Positions 31,066 to 41,168 of a stretch of DNA of 64,000 bases are shown here, piece by piece; the first letter of the stretch is position 1, and the number at the start of each line of letters is the position of its first letter. A model generated the notes under the pieces. That model had not been told where the DNA came from. It worked only from the letters and a program-made list of their open reading frames with translations, and did no database searches. The translations under genes were made by a program, and so were the position numbers. The stretch spans positions 310,001 to 374,000 of the forward strand of contig NZ_JAHCDK010000003.1 in assembly GCF_018413465.1 (NCBI RefSeq), read 5' to 3'. Source of the DNA: Flavobacterium sp. CYK-55 (GTDB lineage Bacteria; Bacteroidota; Bacteroidia; Flavobacteriales; Flavobacteriaceae).

Positions 31066-34000
31066 TTATCGAACCTTTTTGTATTTAGGCTTAAAGTTGT
31101 GCTTAATTCCGAATTGAATATTGTTTGAGTAAAATTTTGATTGTTCAAATATTTCAAAACCTAAAGTCAATGCGGTATAATCAAATAACTGATATGATGC
31201 CGATGAGCTGAATCTAGCAAAATGTGAAGCAAAACTGTCAAAGAAATAACCACCTTCAATTCTTGACTGGAATGTATCAGTTTTGTATTCCCAACCAAGA
31301 CCTCCTCCACCATAAAGTCTGTTTTTTACCATCCAATACGGATATCCCAACGACATATCACGAGAGCCATAAGAAACTTGTGACTCTAAGAAAGGTAAAA
31401 GTTTTGATTTTTTCGGTTCGCCATTATCCCACAAAACACGAGTAGTTAAAGCTAAATTATAAGATTGATCATACTCATCAACTCTTGTACTGCCATCAGG
31501 CAAAGGTGTTCTGATTTGCCGCAGAGATTTACTCATTGCACTTTGAATAAAATGACGCTCAGGATTAATCACCGGGCCAATGGTATCTCTGCTCAACAAG
31601 CCATCCGTGTAATAATGTCCTTCAAAGGCAAACGATACATTAAAGTGTTTGAGTATATACATATCTTGATAGGCAATCAAATGAATTTGATACATCTTTT
31701 GGTTTAATCCACCGGCAGTTTCAACCGGTAAAGCACTCAATTCAGCAGAACGATATTGCTTGTCTTTTGCTTGATTAAAACCAATGCTTCCTTGCGGATA
31801 TGCTCTGGCAAATTTATCAATCTCAAATCGTCCTCTTGCCCAGTACTGCGGCTTAGATTCACGCTGTGCGGTGGTAAATTTATACTCCATACCAACTAAA
31901 TAATTATCAAAATTATCTTCGTAGACACGATCAGTAAAATCAAGTTTGTAGTATTTAGAATAAGTTATACCTACACTGTGAATTTGATTTTTCTGGTTGT
32001 AAAAATTATAACTGAATAGATTTTTCTGAATTTGAGGATTTTTTTGATTGGTTTCAAGCGATGTTTTAAAATCGATGAAGTTACCATGAGCCAATCTTAT
32101 TTCTTTGGTTAATTTCTTGAGCACATCAGGATAAAACAGAGCTGCATGATGAGCAATCAAATCTTGTTGCAAGTTGGCTTTTTCAAACAAAACATCGCGA
32201 TTGAGCACCTTTCTAAGTTCTTCTTTTTCAAAACTGTCATGCAATGAATTAGCCAACACCCACGAATCTTTGAATCGGCCTTGTTCATGATAAATATTAG
32301 CCATTAAAATAGAAGCAATTTCATCTTCAGGATGCTTAGCAATGTATTCTTTATACAAGGGCTCAATTTCTTTTGATTTACCTGATTCAATATACCAGTT
32401 CATCTTTTGAACAAAATCAATTTCATTGCTGTAGTCTGACCATTCAATAGCTTTCTCATAGTTACCGTTATCGGCAAATAACCAAGTAATCTGAGTTGCT
32501 ATATCACTCCATTCTGCTAAGGCTTTTTTATCTTTTAGTTCATTATATGCCTCGTCCGGATTGAATTGCAATAAATGTTTAATGTAATCTTTGTAGTTCT
32601 GTGGAGTTGGCTCAAGCTTATACAATGATTTGCGCGCTTCTTTTATTTTTAAATTATATTCTTCGCTATCAAAATTAACGATATAATTTTTGATTAAAGA
32701 TTTATCTTCAGGTGACACTTTCATTTGCTCACTCATCCAACGTTCTTTATCAACATCGGTTTTGTATCCGAGTTGTTTATCTAACTCTTTTGAATACATT
32801 ACGTTGTTTTTGGATGGATATTTAGCCACATGCTCTTCATACATTTTCCAGATATCCAAAGCTTTATCATCCCAAGATAGATAAGTCATATACTTGTTCC
32901 AAACAATCGGATCAATTTCTGGCGTGGTCAACATTTTGTTTTTTAATGCTGCCATTTCATCCTTGTGTTTTTTCTCGGCCAATTCAGCATAAAATGACCC
33001 TGACGCAAAGTTTTTGACATCAAGTTTATACTGTGCAAAATCAGCGCGTATAGCATTCATGATAGCCGCTATTTTGGTTCTTTCCTTTGGTTTTCGATAC
33101 AACAAATCCGGTAAAGTCAATTTAGATTTATTTGAATAAACCGAAATCAACCAACCATCCATGAGCGGTGTTTTACCGTACAAAACCGATTGACTTCTGA
33201 GACTTCCTTCAATTTTATCAGCATTTTCGTTGCTCACAAAAATGAACCAATATTCCTTGTCTTGATTCCCAGCTCCGATTTGTTTTACCGTGTAAAAACC
33301 TTTTTCGATTTCATGACTAAATCTTGATGCGCGCCAATTCATAACAATGTCGCCACCAACTTCGCCATTTACAAAGCGCATTTGCGGATAAAAACTAGTC
33401 ATTTGTTTCATAAAAACTTTAAACTCTGGAAACATAGCTTTGTCAGAGTTTTTTGACTTTCTCCATCCCAAATTTAACCCGTTGCGCAAACTGTAACCAC
33501 CGGCCCTTTTATCAGCCGTTGCAGGAATTTGATAAATATCGTCCGGATGTACAAAATGGGTCCAAATTCCGGTAAATAAATACATCGAATGTATGGCATA
33601 TCGCTCAGTATCGCTAAAATAAAACCCACTTGAAATACGCGGATAATCAAACATGCGTTTGTCGTATGGATCGTAATCAAACTCTCTGTCTCCGCCTTCA
33701 TCTTTTTGTCCTAAAAACAAGCTGCACATATATTTTATAGAGGGCATGGCGTCTTTGAGCGTCTTAACGCCCATGGCATCAATCTCATTTGAAGGCGGAA
33801 CATAGGTTGCCGGTAATTTCCCGTAATCACTAAGCTCCCATTTTTTCTTAACCGTATTCATGGCAGTAGGAATAAACTTGGTATTTCTCCATAAATGTTT
33901 GGTGAGCGATACGTGGTTATAACCGTGAAAAGCAAGTTCATGCCCATTCTTTTTAACATCATTAACCAACCAATCCGGCAACGGTTCTGATTTTTCTTTG

Positions 34001-35037
34001 GTTTTTATTTTTCGGGAATTCCATTGATCAAGCGTGAATGGAGGAACAATTTTGTTGCGGTAGTCAAACGTAAGCATCGCAGCGTAAGGAATTTTGTATT
34101 CTTTACCTAAATCACGCATATCAGGCCACCAAATTTTAGAAACAAAATCTGCTGTTGTCATATCCATTTCTGATTTAACCGGTTCGGCTTTGATATCGTA
34201 TTGCGGTGCCGGAAAATCGTCTAAGAAAATGGTTGCTGTATTGGCTATCGGATACGGAATTCCCTCTAGCCCACGCAATACTCCTGCAAACAAAAATCCG
34301 CGATCAATTTTACCAAAATCACCTGATGTATTTAAAAACAAAACGCGTCCGGCACCAATAGAGTTTTCTATTATTGCCGGATATTTTGGATTGTTCATGG
34401 CAGTGGCCAAAACTTTTATTTTACTTGAAAAATTCTGCGCTGCAAAACCAAACAACTTCATCTTATTGGCATAGGTTCTGTCTTTCATACCGGGCAACAT
34501 AGGGCTGTTGAAATAAAAACCGGTCGCTTTGGTATCTGTTGCATATTCTGCTTCAGGCTTGAATCCCAGAAGATAAGCCATGCGCCGATCTTCATCAGCA
34601 AAAGGTATAAATAATGTACCTCCGGCACTCACAAAATCAAGTAACTTCGGAATAGATGCATCGCTTAGTTTTTTGGTATTGTATAACATGATAACACGAG
34701 TAGTCGCAGCAATTTTAGGACTGGCATTCCAGCTGTCAACAGGTATACAGTAAAAAGGCATTTTGGTATAATCACAAGCTTTACGAACTTCAGAATTATA
34801 TAAAACACTATACTTCATTGTCGGATCATAAATTGACTGTATCACCGGTCTGGCACTCAAACTTGGCTTTGTGTAGCGTTTAAATCCGCTTCCTTTTTCT
34901 TGTCCGTCTTTGTTGTTGAATAAATCAATCTTTTGCAATTCAGACCAATCTTCTATTCCTTCACAGCCAAGAAAACTCAGTGCAAGAAAGACCAATAAAA
35001 GGTATCGCATTAATATAGGTTTACATACTAACTTCAT
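31066..35037 (-). CDS. Pel-type outer-membrane lipoprotein: deacetylase domain fused to TPR and beta-barrel (PelA/PelB-like fusion)
   Basis: 1323 residues from the ATG at 35037; an ATG at 35010 (MRYLLLVFLALSFLGC) gives a neater lipoprotein signal with the same lipobox FLGC. Residues about 60-260 form a flavodoxin/amidotransferase-like domain. About 260-520 is a DUF2194 polysaccharide deacetylase (IFLDDFPAP; HELAFHGYNH with HxxxH metal ligands near 365-375). About 740-1000 is TPR-rich helical sequence. About 1010-1323 is a beta-barrel. In Pseudomonas the PelA deacetylase and PelB TPR/porin are separate interacting proteins; here they appear joined. Expected role: deacetylate and export the polymer. 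Domain borders are estimates. Confidence 0.7.
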   Translation of the reverse strand: MKLVCKPILMRYLLLVFLALSFLGCEGIEDWSELQKIDLFNNKDGQEKGSGFKRYTKPSLSARPVIQSIYDPTMKYSVLYNSEVRKACDYTKMPFYCIPVDSWNASPKIAATTRVIMLYNTKKLSDASIPKLLDFVSAGGTLFIPFADEDRRMAYLLGFKPEAEYATDTKATGFYFNSPMLPGMKDRTYANKMKLFGFAAQNFSSKIKVLATAMNNPKYPAIIENSIGAGRVLFLNTSGDFGKIDRGFLFAGVLRGLEGIPYPIANTATIFLDDFPAPQYDIKAEPVKSEMDMTTADFVSKIWWPDMRDLGKEYKIPYAAMLTFDYRNKIVPPFTLDQWNSRKIKTKEKSEPLPDWLVNDVKKNGHELAFHGYNHVSLTKHLWRNTKFIPTAMNTVKKKWELSDYGKLPATYVPPSNEIDAMGVKTLKDAMPSIKYMCSLFLGQKDEGGDREFDYDPYDKRMFDYPRISSGFYFSDTERYAIHSMYLFTGIWTHFVHPDDIYQIPATADKRAGGYSLRNGLNLGWRKSKNSDKAMFPEFKVFMKQMTSFYPQMRFVNGEVGGDIVMNWRASRFSHEIEKGFYTVKQIGAGNQDKEYWFIFVSNENADKIEGSLRSQSVLYGKTPLMDGWLISVYSNKSKLTLPDLLYRKPKERTKIAAIMNAIRADFAQYKLDVKNFASGSFYAELAEKKHKDEMAALKNKMLTTPEIDPIVWNKYMTYLSWDDKALDIWKMYEEHVAKYPSKNNVMYSKELDKQLGYKTDVDKERWMSEQMKVSPEDKSLIKNYIVNFDSEEYNLKIKEARKSLYKLEPTPQNYKDYIKHLLQFNPDEAYNELKDKKALAEWSDIATQITWLFADNGNYEKAIEWSDYSNEIDFVQKMNWYIESGKSKEIEPLYKEYIAKHPEDEIASILMANIYHEQGRFKDSWVLANSLHDSFEKEELRKVLNRDVLFEKANLQQDLIAHHAALFYPDVLKKLTKEIRLAHGNFIDFKTSLETNQKNPQIQKNLFSYNFYNQKNQIHSVGITYSKYYKLDFTDRVYEDNFDNYLVGMEYKFTTAQRESKPQYWARGRFEIDKFARAYPQGSIGFNQAKDKQYRSAELSALPVETAGGLNQKMYQIHLIAYQDMYILKHFNVSFAFEGHYYTDGLLSRDTIGPVINPERHFIQSAMSKSLRQIRTPLPDGSTRVDEYDQSYNLALTTRVLWDNGEPKKSKLLPFLESQVSYGSRDMSLGYPYWMVKNRLYGGGGLGWEYKTDTFQSRIEGGYFFDSFASHFARFSSSASYQLFDYTALTLGFEIFEQSKFYSNNIQFGIKHNFKPKYKKVR

Positions 35038-35039
35038 GC

Positions 35040-37019
35040 TTAAAAAATTAAATCTGAAATTTTACTTTGTCTCGGTTCATTGACAATCTCATATACTTTT
35101 AAGATTCTGCTTTTGTAAAATAAATTCACAGTTCTTCCGCGTCGGCGAAGCAATTTGATATTGTTTATCAATAAGTTTTGGTATTGTTTATTTTCGGCAA
35201 AGACATTTTTTTCATCAATACAATCCGCACTGAGTACAAAAACCAATACGCTTTTGGCTAATGAATATTCAGGGTTTCTGACCAAAAACATGGGATCTTT
35301 TTTGTTTTTTGTATTGATGGAATCTATGCTCGGATAATCTTTGACAAAAAAATCATAGTTCATAAAGAAATGCGAATTGTTACTGATTACCTGTGCCGAA
35401 GGGTCATTAACAACACAATATGAATGATTGAAAAAAGTCTGAGAAATTTTATCGTAAGCATTCAGAATTTGTTTCGGAGTTTGGTCAGACACGGTTAACG
35501 CATTGATTCCTTTTTGCTGATAAAACACTGCTGCATACAACATCAATCCATAAATTACCGCAACGGTCAACGGGCTGTATTTTTCGAATCGTTCAAAAAT
35601 CAGATTAAATATGCGCATCAAAACGGCAAGGTTTAAACCAATAATAATCGGGATAAAAACCGAAAGCGAATTGTTGAGCATATCAATATCCAACCATTCA
35701 CTCTTAACAAAAGTTAAGGCAATCAAGAAGTTGAAATAGGCATAAAAAGCCAGAGTTGCACGCCAATTGTCTTTCTTAATCAAAACCAGTAATAGAACTA
35801 AAACTAATCCGAAAACTGTACTCCATTGTGCTATTCTGATGATCTCACTATATGGAACAATAAGCTGAGGCACATAGGTATATGAACTTACCGAGAGTAA
35901 ATTTGTTTGCAAATAATCAACTAATTCAATTCGCTGATAATAACAGGCATATTGATACACCGCACCGAGTGAAAGCAATGCCATAATATAGGCTCCGATA
36001 GCTATCAAATTGTGGCGCTTACTTTTGATTTTAGTGAAGAAAAATGCAATGATTAAAAATGGAGGAATGAGTACACAAAGCGTAAACAAATCGGTCAAGC
36101 CAATAGCAATAAAAACTGCCATAAAAGCCATAAAGTAATTCCATTTATTTGCACGAAGTACATTTGGGTTAAGGTACATTACAAAGGCAGGTAAGGCAAA
36201 GGTCAAAGCCATAAAAGTTGGGTTGGCTTTGAGTAAAAAATATACATTAAGTGGTGTGAGTACATAAACCAAGCTAAAGAACAAAGCTGCTACTGAAGGC
36301 GCGATAAACTTTGAAGGTGTGAGCTTATTGATTACCCAAAAAATCACAATGGCCAGCAAAGTAGATTCAAGAATAGCAATAACTTGTAAAGCTATTGTTG
36401 GACTGACATCTGTAATTTTTCCGTAGAAATTAGCCAAAATAAGTTCGGCATCAGTATTTAACTCAAAAGTAAACCAATATTGATTGTCAAACTGAATTAA
36501 GTGGTTTAAGTCATTAATCCAAGCGTCTGACAACGAATAATTATCATAAATAATAAAGTAATATCTACTCAAGAATGTGGTGATTCCCAATACAATGGTG
36601 ATCATTAAAATGAGCATGTTGCTGTCTTTCTTTTTCTTGTTTCGGTTAACGCTAAACCAAAACCAAAATGATTTTTCGTTCTCAACGTTGCGCAAAAAAG
36701 TAAGTAACCCTGTTTTGATATGCTCTCTAAAATAGACACGTGGTGTTTTAAGATTTTCAATTCCGATCATATCAATTCCTAAAATCAGGGTAAAAATGAA
36801 GAAACAATTAAACAAATTATAAGCGCTTACCTCGACCAAAACGAATAAAGTAATGATGAGCATGGCGGCGTATCGAAACCAATTGAGCACGATAAAATCC
36901 ATGAAATGAACGTGCTTGGAAACACTAACGAATTTTCGATTCAGATAGAACAAGAAGAGTAATATAAAGCAAAGCCTTATAAAACCCATCAAGATCGAAC
37001 TGGTGAGAAACATCATCAT
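35040..37019 (-). CDS. Large multipass membrane protein of the Pel-type operon, family unknown
   Basis: 659 residues with about 12 or more hydrophobic helices and a C-terminal soluble part (about 530-659) ending in SDLIF. The layout (paired N-terminal helices, soluble stretch about 110-130, then a long helix block) resembles GT-C type glycosyltransferases or polymerases, but I see no family motif I can name. It is 2 bp from the fusion gene and 6 bp from the GH114 gene. It occupies the place where PelD/PelE would be in proteobacterial operons, yet no GGDEF-like c-di-GMP domain is present. Confidence 0.6.
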   Translation of the reverse strand: MMMFLTSSILMGFIRLCFILLFLFYLNRKFVSVSKHVHFMDFIVLNWFRYAAMLIITLFVLVEVSAYNLFNCFFIFTLILGIDMIGIENLKTPRVYFREHIKTGLLTFLRNVENEKSFWFWFSVNRNKKKKDSNMLILMITIVLGITTFLSRYYFIIYDNYSLSDAWINDLNHLIQFDNQYWFTFELNTDAELILANFYGKITDVSPTIALQVIAILESTLLAIVIFWVINKLTPSKFIAPSVAALFFSLVYVLTPLNVYFLLKANPTFMALTFALPAFVMYLNPNVLRANKWNYFMAFMAVFIAIGLTDLFTLCVLIPPFLIIAFFFTKIKSKRHNLIAIGAYIMALLSLGAVYQYACYYQRIELVDYLQTNLLSVSSYTYVPQLIVPYSEIIRIAQWSTVFGLVLVLLLVLIKKDNWRATLAFYAYFNFLIALTFVKSEWLDIDMLNNSLSVFIPIIIGLNLAVLMRIFNLIFERFEKYSPLTVAVIYGLMLYAAVFYQQKGINALTVSDQTPKQILNAYDKISQTFFNHSYCVVNDPSAQVISNNSHFFMNYDFFVKDYPSIDSINTKNKKDPMFLVRNPEYSLAKSVLVFVLSADCIDEKNVFAENKQYQNLLINNIKLLRRRGRTVNLFYKSRILKVYEIVNEPRQSKISDLIF

Positions 37020-37025
37020 ATTGTG

Positions 37026-37835
37026 TTACTTTTTAAATTTGGGTAAGGTTTGTAAATCAATATTTCCGATAAAATAATAATGCTTAGTTTGAACTAAACG
37101 ATCTTTAACTTCAGAAACCAGATTCTCTGTATCGGCATATTCTATAATAATCACTGGTATTTTAAAAGATTGATGAATTTTGTCAAGCTCACCCAAATAT
37201 TTTTCAAAAGCTTCTTGCTTTTTTAATTTGTATTGTTTGGTTTTAAAATCGTAGTCGGTTGCCACAGATTCAACTGCTACTGCATCAACAAACGAATTAC
37301 TGTCTGGCAATAATTCTAAACCGGCATTTTGAATAAACATCTTTTTAGGATATTTTTCCTTAATGAGTTTCATCAGCTCTATAATTCCGGCTTTTTGTTC
37401 TTTTTGAGGACCATGAATGGTATAATTATCAAAATTGTCTAAGAACAAACCGTCATAGCCTTTTTCAAAAATCTCATCTACAATAAGCATAAGCGTTTCA
37501 ATGGTTTTTTTCTTACTCAAATCAAGATAGTGACTGTTCCAAATCTTGTTCTTTCCTAGAGTTAGCTTTTTGAGCTCGTCGTAATGCGGAGCATTTTCAT
37601 TGACTTCACCTAAACTAATATAGGCAAATACCTTTTCATTCTGCGATTTAAAAACCCTGATATTACTCGGAAAATAATGCTTTGATTCAACAATAAGGTA
37701 TTTGTAACCTTTGATTGTTTCAGGATTTAGTTTTCCGTAACAAACCAGTACGCTGTCTTTTCGCATATCTTTTCTGAATGAATTGAAGATAAATATCAAC
37801 GGAATGATAAAAAGTAAGTACTTAATATGCCGCAT
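37026..37835 (-). CDS. GH114-type glycoside hydrolase (PelA hydrolase-domain homologue)
   Basis: 269 residues: an N-terminal hydrophobic segment (about 4-20) that serves as signal or anchor, then a GH114 TIM-barrel domain. Typical pieces are VFAYISLGEVNENAPHY, YDGLFLDNFDNYT with paired catalytic-region aspartates, MFIQNAG and VAVESVATDYDF. The family includes endo-alpha-1,4-polygalactosaminidases and the hydrolase domain of PelA. It would trim polymer in the periplasm. Its start overlaps the PelG stop by 14 bp. Confidence 0.8.
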   Translation of the reverse strand: MRHIKYLLFIIPLIFIFNSFRKDMRKDSVLVCYGKLNPETIKGYKYLIVESKHYFPSNIRVFKSQNEKVFAYISLGEVNENAPHYDELKKLTLGKNKIWNSHYLDLSKKKTIETLMLIVDEIFEKGYDGLFLDNFDNYTIHGPQKEQKAGIIELMKLIKEKYPKKMFIQNAGLELLPDSNSFVDAVAVESVATDYDFKTKQYKLKKQEAFEKYLGELDKIHQSFKIPVIIIEYADTENLVSEVKDRLVQTKHYYFIGNIDLQTLPKFKK

Positions 37836-39435
37836 AATAATGATAATCCAGGTTTTTAAAATATTCAGTCATAGCCTTAAGTGTGATGGCTACAAATACA
37901 GCAGCGCCACAAAACATTCCAAGCACACTGTATTCATATGACCAAAAACGACTCAGGAAAAACCCCAAAACAATATTGAATAAGCAGGCATACACAATGG
38001 CTTGCAAAGGTCGTTTTGCTTGGCCCAAGGTAAACAAATACAATGAATTGAGCATTCCCCATGCCAACAAAACATAGCCTGCTCCGCCAATAACGCATAC
38101 TTTAATACTTAATCTAACCAAAGTTTCTTTGAACTGACCCTCAAAACCCCACGAGGCATTAATGATATAGTATATAAGCACAAAAGCCAAAGCACTACTA
38201 ACAAAAAGAATCAAAATCTGTTGCCAATACATCTTTTTGATTTGGTTGTTGAAATCTTCCGGGGTTTTATGATCGGTAATTTTTTGGCCAATATCAATAA
38301 AGCGAGTAAAAGATGCTATGCCGTATTCCATAACACCGGCCAAAAGTAAAAACACCAAAATAGCCAAGTCCATACCTAGTTCATAATTCTTTTCAAAATA
38401 AATCAGAAAAGGCAAATTGCCATTAATTCCGGATGACCATGCTAAAATACGGTCGATAAAAATAAAAACATAAACAAAAATTCCGTAAAAGAAATATTGA
38501 TAATTATGGTACAACAAAACCGGTACTTTTATTTTATCTCCAGTAATTGATTTTTTGTTTTTGGTCAGTTTTTTAAAGTACAGAACCAGAAATATTTTGG
38601 TGATTAATATTGCTACACCAATACCAATCCAATGGGTAAAAAAGATCATCAACTGTGTAGTTTCTTTGAGAAAAATTGCAACCGCAGTTCCGCAAAAAAT
38701 AGCAAAAGTAATCATCCATCTTTGTTTGATGGTGTGTAAAGGCGCGAGCATCAAAAGTAACATCCCTACAAAAAAAGCATAGGCAAATACAATAAAAAGA
38801 ACCTCGTACGGATAAATATGGAAGAAAAAATTAACCAAGAAAATCGCGGTCAAGACAAAGAAAATAGACAGCATACCAACTTTGTGCAAATAATTGATGG
38901 TTTTATTGGTCATCTTATAATCTTGATAGTTCCAATAAAATGAGGCTTGTTTTCCAATAACTTGAACAAATCCACCAGTTGATATGAGCCCTACAATTAC
39001 TCCCAAAACTACTGCTGTTGATTGTATTTCGTTGAATCCGACAAAAGTCCAAAGTGAATAGCCAAATAAAATAATGGCCGCAATTTGCATGAGTACCGGC
39101 AATAGGTGAAAAATCCCTAGTGAATAATACTGTGCAAAAATTTTAGTTTTGAGCTTGAAGTAATCTTTGAGTTGGATTATTTTGGGCTGAGTAGCCTCGA
39201 CCTCAATTTCTTTGGCATTTTTAGAGCCAATATAATATGGGTCATTGTTGAGCTCGTAAAATACTAAGTCGGCTAAATCCTTGATTGAATTAAAACCATA
39301 GTCATCCATAGTATCCTTTTCGCGAATACCCAACGACTCAATCGTGGCTTCGACAACCTGACTACTAACGGGCTTGCCAACTTTATCCTTAGTCTGCTCG
39401 ATTAAGGATTTGATGTTTCTGTAATGATGTTCCAT
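37822..39435 (-). CDS. pelG: PelG-like polysaccharide transporter with N-terminal extension
   Basis: 537 residues, 12 or so helices of the MOP/Wzx type. GGFVQVIGKQASFYWNYQDY, the IDRILAWSSG loop and the ending with ITLKAMTEYFKNLDYHYYAAY fit PelG. Compared with about 456 residues in Pseudomonas it carries an extra soluble N-terminus of about 80 residues. It moves the growing or finished Pel-type chain across the inner membrane together with PelF and partner proteins. Confidence 0.8.
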   Translation of the reverse strand: MEHHYRNIKSLIEQTKDKVGKPVSSQVVEATIESLGIREKDTMDDYGFNSIKDLADLVFYELNNDPYYIGSKNAKEIEVEATQPKIIQLKDYFKLKTKIFAQYYSLGIFHLLPVLMQIAAIILFGYSLWTFVGFNEIQSTAVVLGVIVGLISTGGFVQVIGKQASFYWNYQDYKMTNKTINYLHKVGMLSIFFVLTAIFLVNFFFHIYPYEVLFIVFAYAFFVGMLLLMLAPLHTIKQRWMITFAIFCGTAVAIFLKETTQLMIFFTHWIGIGVAILITKIFLVLYFKKLTKNKKSITGDKIKVPVLLYHNYQYFFYGIFVYVFIFIDRILAWSSGINGNLPFLIYFEKNYELGMDLAILVFLLLAGVMEYGIASFTRFIDIGQKITDHKTPEDFNNQIKKMYWQQILILFVSSALAFVLIYYIINASWGFEGQFKETLVRLSIKVCVIGGAGYVLLAWGMLNSLYLFTLGQAKRPLQAIVYACLFNIVLGFFLSRFWSYEYSVLGMFCGAAVFVAITLKAMTEYFKNLDYHYYAAY

Positions 39436-39488
39436 TGTAGATTGGGGATCTATTTTGGTTAAGTTACTAAAAAACTATATTGTTGTTC

Positions 39489-41033
39489 TTAGGATGCTTC
39501 CATAGCCTCTTGTTCTAAGTGAGTATTGAGATAAATTGGCTCATGTGCTTTTTTGTTCATCACAAAATCATAAGCAACCTCGTACTCTTTAATGAATTTA
39601 TCAATTGTAAAATTATCCAACACTTTTTTTCTTGCCGCTGCTCCCATTTTCTTTCTCAAAGCTTCATCTTGTAGCAGAGTGACTACGCTTATTCCGATGG
39701 ATTCGTAATCTTTTGGTTTGCAAATAAAACCGCAACTTTCGTCAAGAGCTTCTGTTACTCCGCCTACATCAGTAGCAACCACGGGGATTCCACAACTCAT
39801 TGATTCAAGAACTGTATACGGAAACCCTTCAGAAATCGAGGTCAAGATAGAAATATCTCCTTCACAAAACAACTGGTGTGGTTTATCGTGGTATCCGGCC
39901 AAAAAGAAATTGTCTTCTAAACCTAATTTTTTGATCAAGTCACGACATTCTTTGGTGTATTCCGGAACAGCGTTGTTATCACCGTATACCAAATAACGAA
40001 CGTTTGGAATCGATCGTTTGGCTACTTCACATGATTTAATCATGGTGATCACATCTTTAAGCTCAAAGATACGTGCTGCTGCTACTACGGTTGGAACACC
40101 TTCAAGGGCAACTGGTTTCGGGCTAGGAACAAACAAATCAGCATCAATACCGTTGTAAATTACATCTATTTTGTTGGGATGTGCTCCGTATTTTTTCTCC
40201 CAAATCATGTTAAACTTATTTACCGACAGAATAATATCAGCTTTGTAATAAACTAATTTAGTAATGCATTCTGAAAAGCGAATCAACAAGTTCTTTAAGA
40301 AAAATGAATATTCCGATGAATTGATTGCAATCAATCGCTCGCGAATAAAAACACCGTGTTCAGTAGCCATAATTGGCGTTCCGTATTTGTATTTCAAAAC
40401 TAGCGCAGGAATAACCGGAAAACCCGAAAGCGTTAAATGCGAAATGTCAACTTTGGGAACATCAATTGATATGGGTAACATGAATCGATAAATCCAACGC
40501 ATACCCACAGTGAAATCATATAAAGTGGCTTCGTAGTGATTGTCCTTGCGAATCACTTCAGAAACTGTTTTGCAGAAACAATTCCAAACCGCCTGACTAC
40601 GCATGGTTTTTTTGTAATCGTGGTTTTGAAAAAATTGCCACATATCAAAGATAGTGTCGTCAATTTCTTCAATATCAGCATCGGCATTGTAAATATGTGC
40701 CAACAATCTTTCAAAGATCGGAATAAATTCATCGGCAATAGCCTGGTCGTCTTCCTGTTCTTTTCTGTTGACGGCTTTGTAGTATTTTTTACTTCCATAG
40801 CTCAACAATTCCTGAGGCTCTAACGGAGACCACATCGGAACTTGAATAACATCCTTGACGTTTTCACTCAAAACATATTTTGATTTCTGTTCAAAATCTG
40901 CATTGATTGAATACAATGTATAATTCACGTTGCGAACCTGATTACACAGCATGTGCGCCCATGTAGAAACGCCTCCGCCATTAAACGGATAGGTGCCTTC
41001 TAAAATGAGCATTACATCGTACTTGTTCTTCAT
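39489..41033 (-). CDS. pelF: PelF-like GT4 glycosyltransferase
   Basis: Start placed at 41033 (MKNKYDVMLILEGTYPF), giving 514 residues, close to the usual 507; the frame extends upstream to 41087 without conserved residues. The family opening LILEGTYPFNGGGVSTW is clear, as are the GT4 features DVIYNGID, ARIFELKDV and EGFPYTVLESMSCGIPVVATDVGG. PelF is the cytoplasmic UDP-sugar transferase of Pel synthesis. It is the first gene of the operon, behind the motif-bearing promoter region at 41169-41254. Confidence 0.9.
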   Translation of the reverse strand: MKNKYDVMLILEGTYPFNGGGVSTWAHMLCNQVRNVNYTLYSINADFEQKSKYVLSENVKDVIQVPMWSPLEPQELLSYGSKKYYKAVNRKEQEDDQAIADEFIPIFERLLAHIYNADADIEEIDDTIFDMWQFFQNHDYKKTMRSQAVWNCFCKTVSEVIRKDNHYEATLYDFTVGMRWIYRFMLPISIDVPKVDISHLTLSGFPVIPALVLKYKYGTPIMATEHGVFIRERLIAINSSEYSFFLKNLLIRFSECITKLVYYKADIILSVNKFNMIWEKKYGAHPNKIDVIYNGIDADLFVPSPKPVALEGVPTVVAAARIFELKDVITMIKSCEVAKRSIPNVRYLVYGDNNAVPEYTKECRDLIKKLGLEDNFFLAGYHDKPHQLFCEGDISILTSISEGFPYTVLESMSCGIPVVATDVGGVTEALDESCGFICKPKDYESIGISVVTLLQDEALRKKMGAAARKKVLDNFTIDKFIKEYEVAYDFVMNKKAHEPIYLNTHLEQEAMEAS

Positions 41034-41168
41034 AATATGTCGGTTTAAGCTGGGGGTGGGGTTTTTGAATACAAAATGTTTTAACATATTGATTCATTGA
41101 CAAAGATATTTTCAATGAGTCTAATAAAAAAAAAATACCCTCTAAATCAGTTATAAACACTCATAAAG

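Noticed and set aside
35040..37019. Assignment of the multipass protein as PelD
   Set aside because: It lacks GAF and GGDEF-like domains and has far more helices than the four of PelD.
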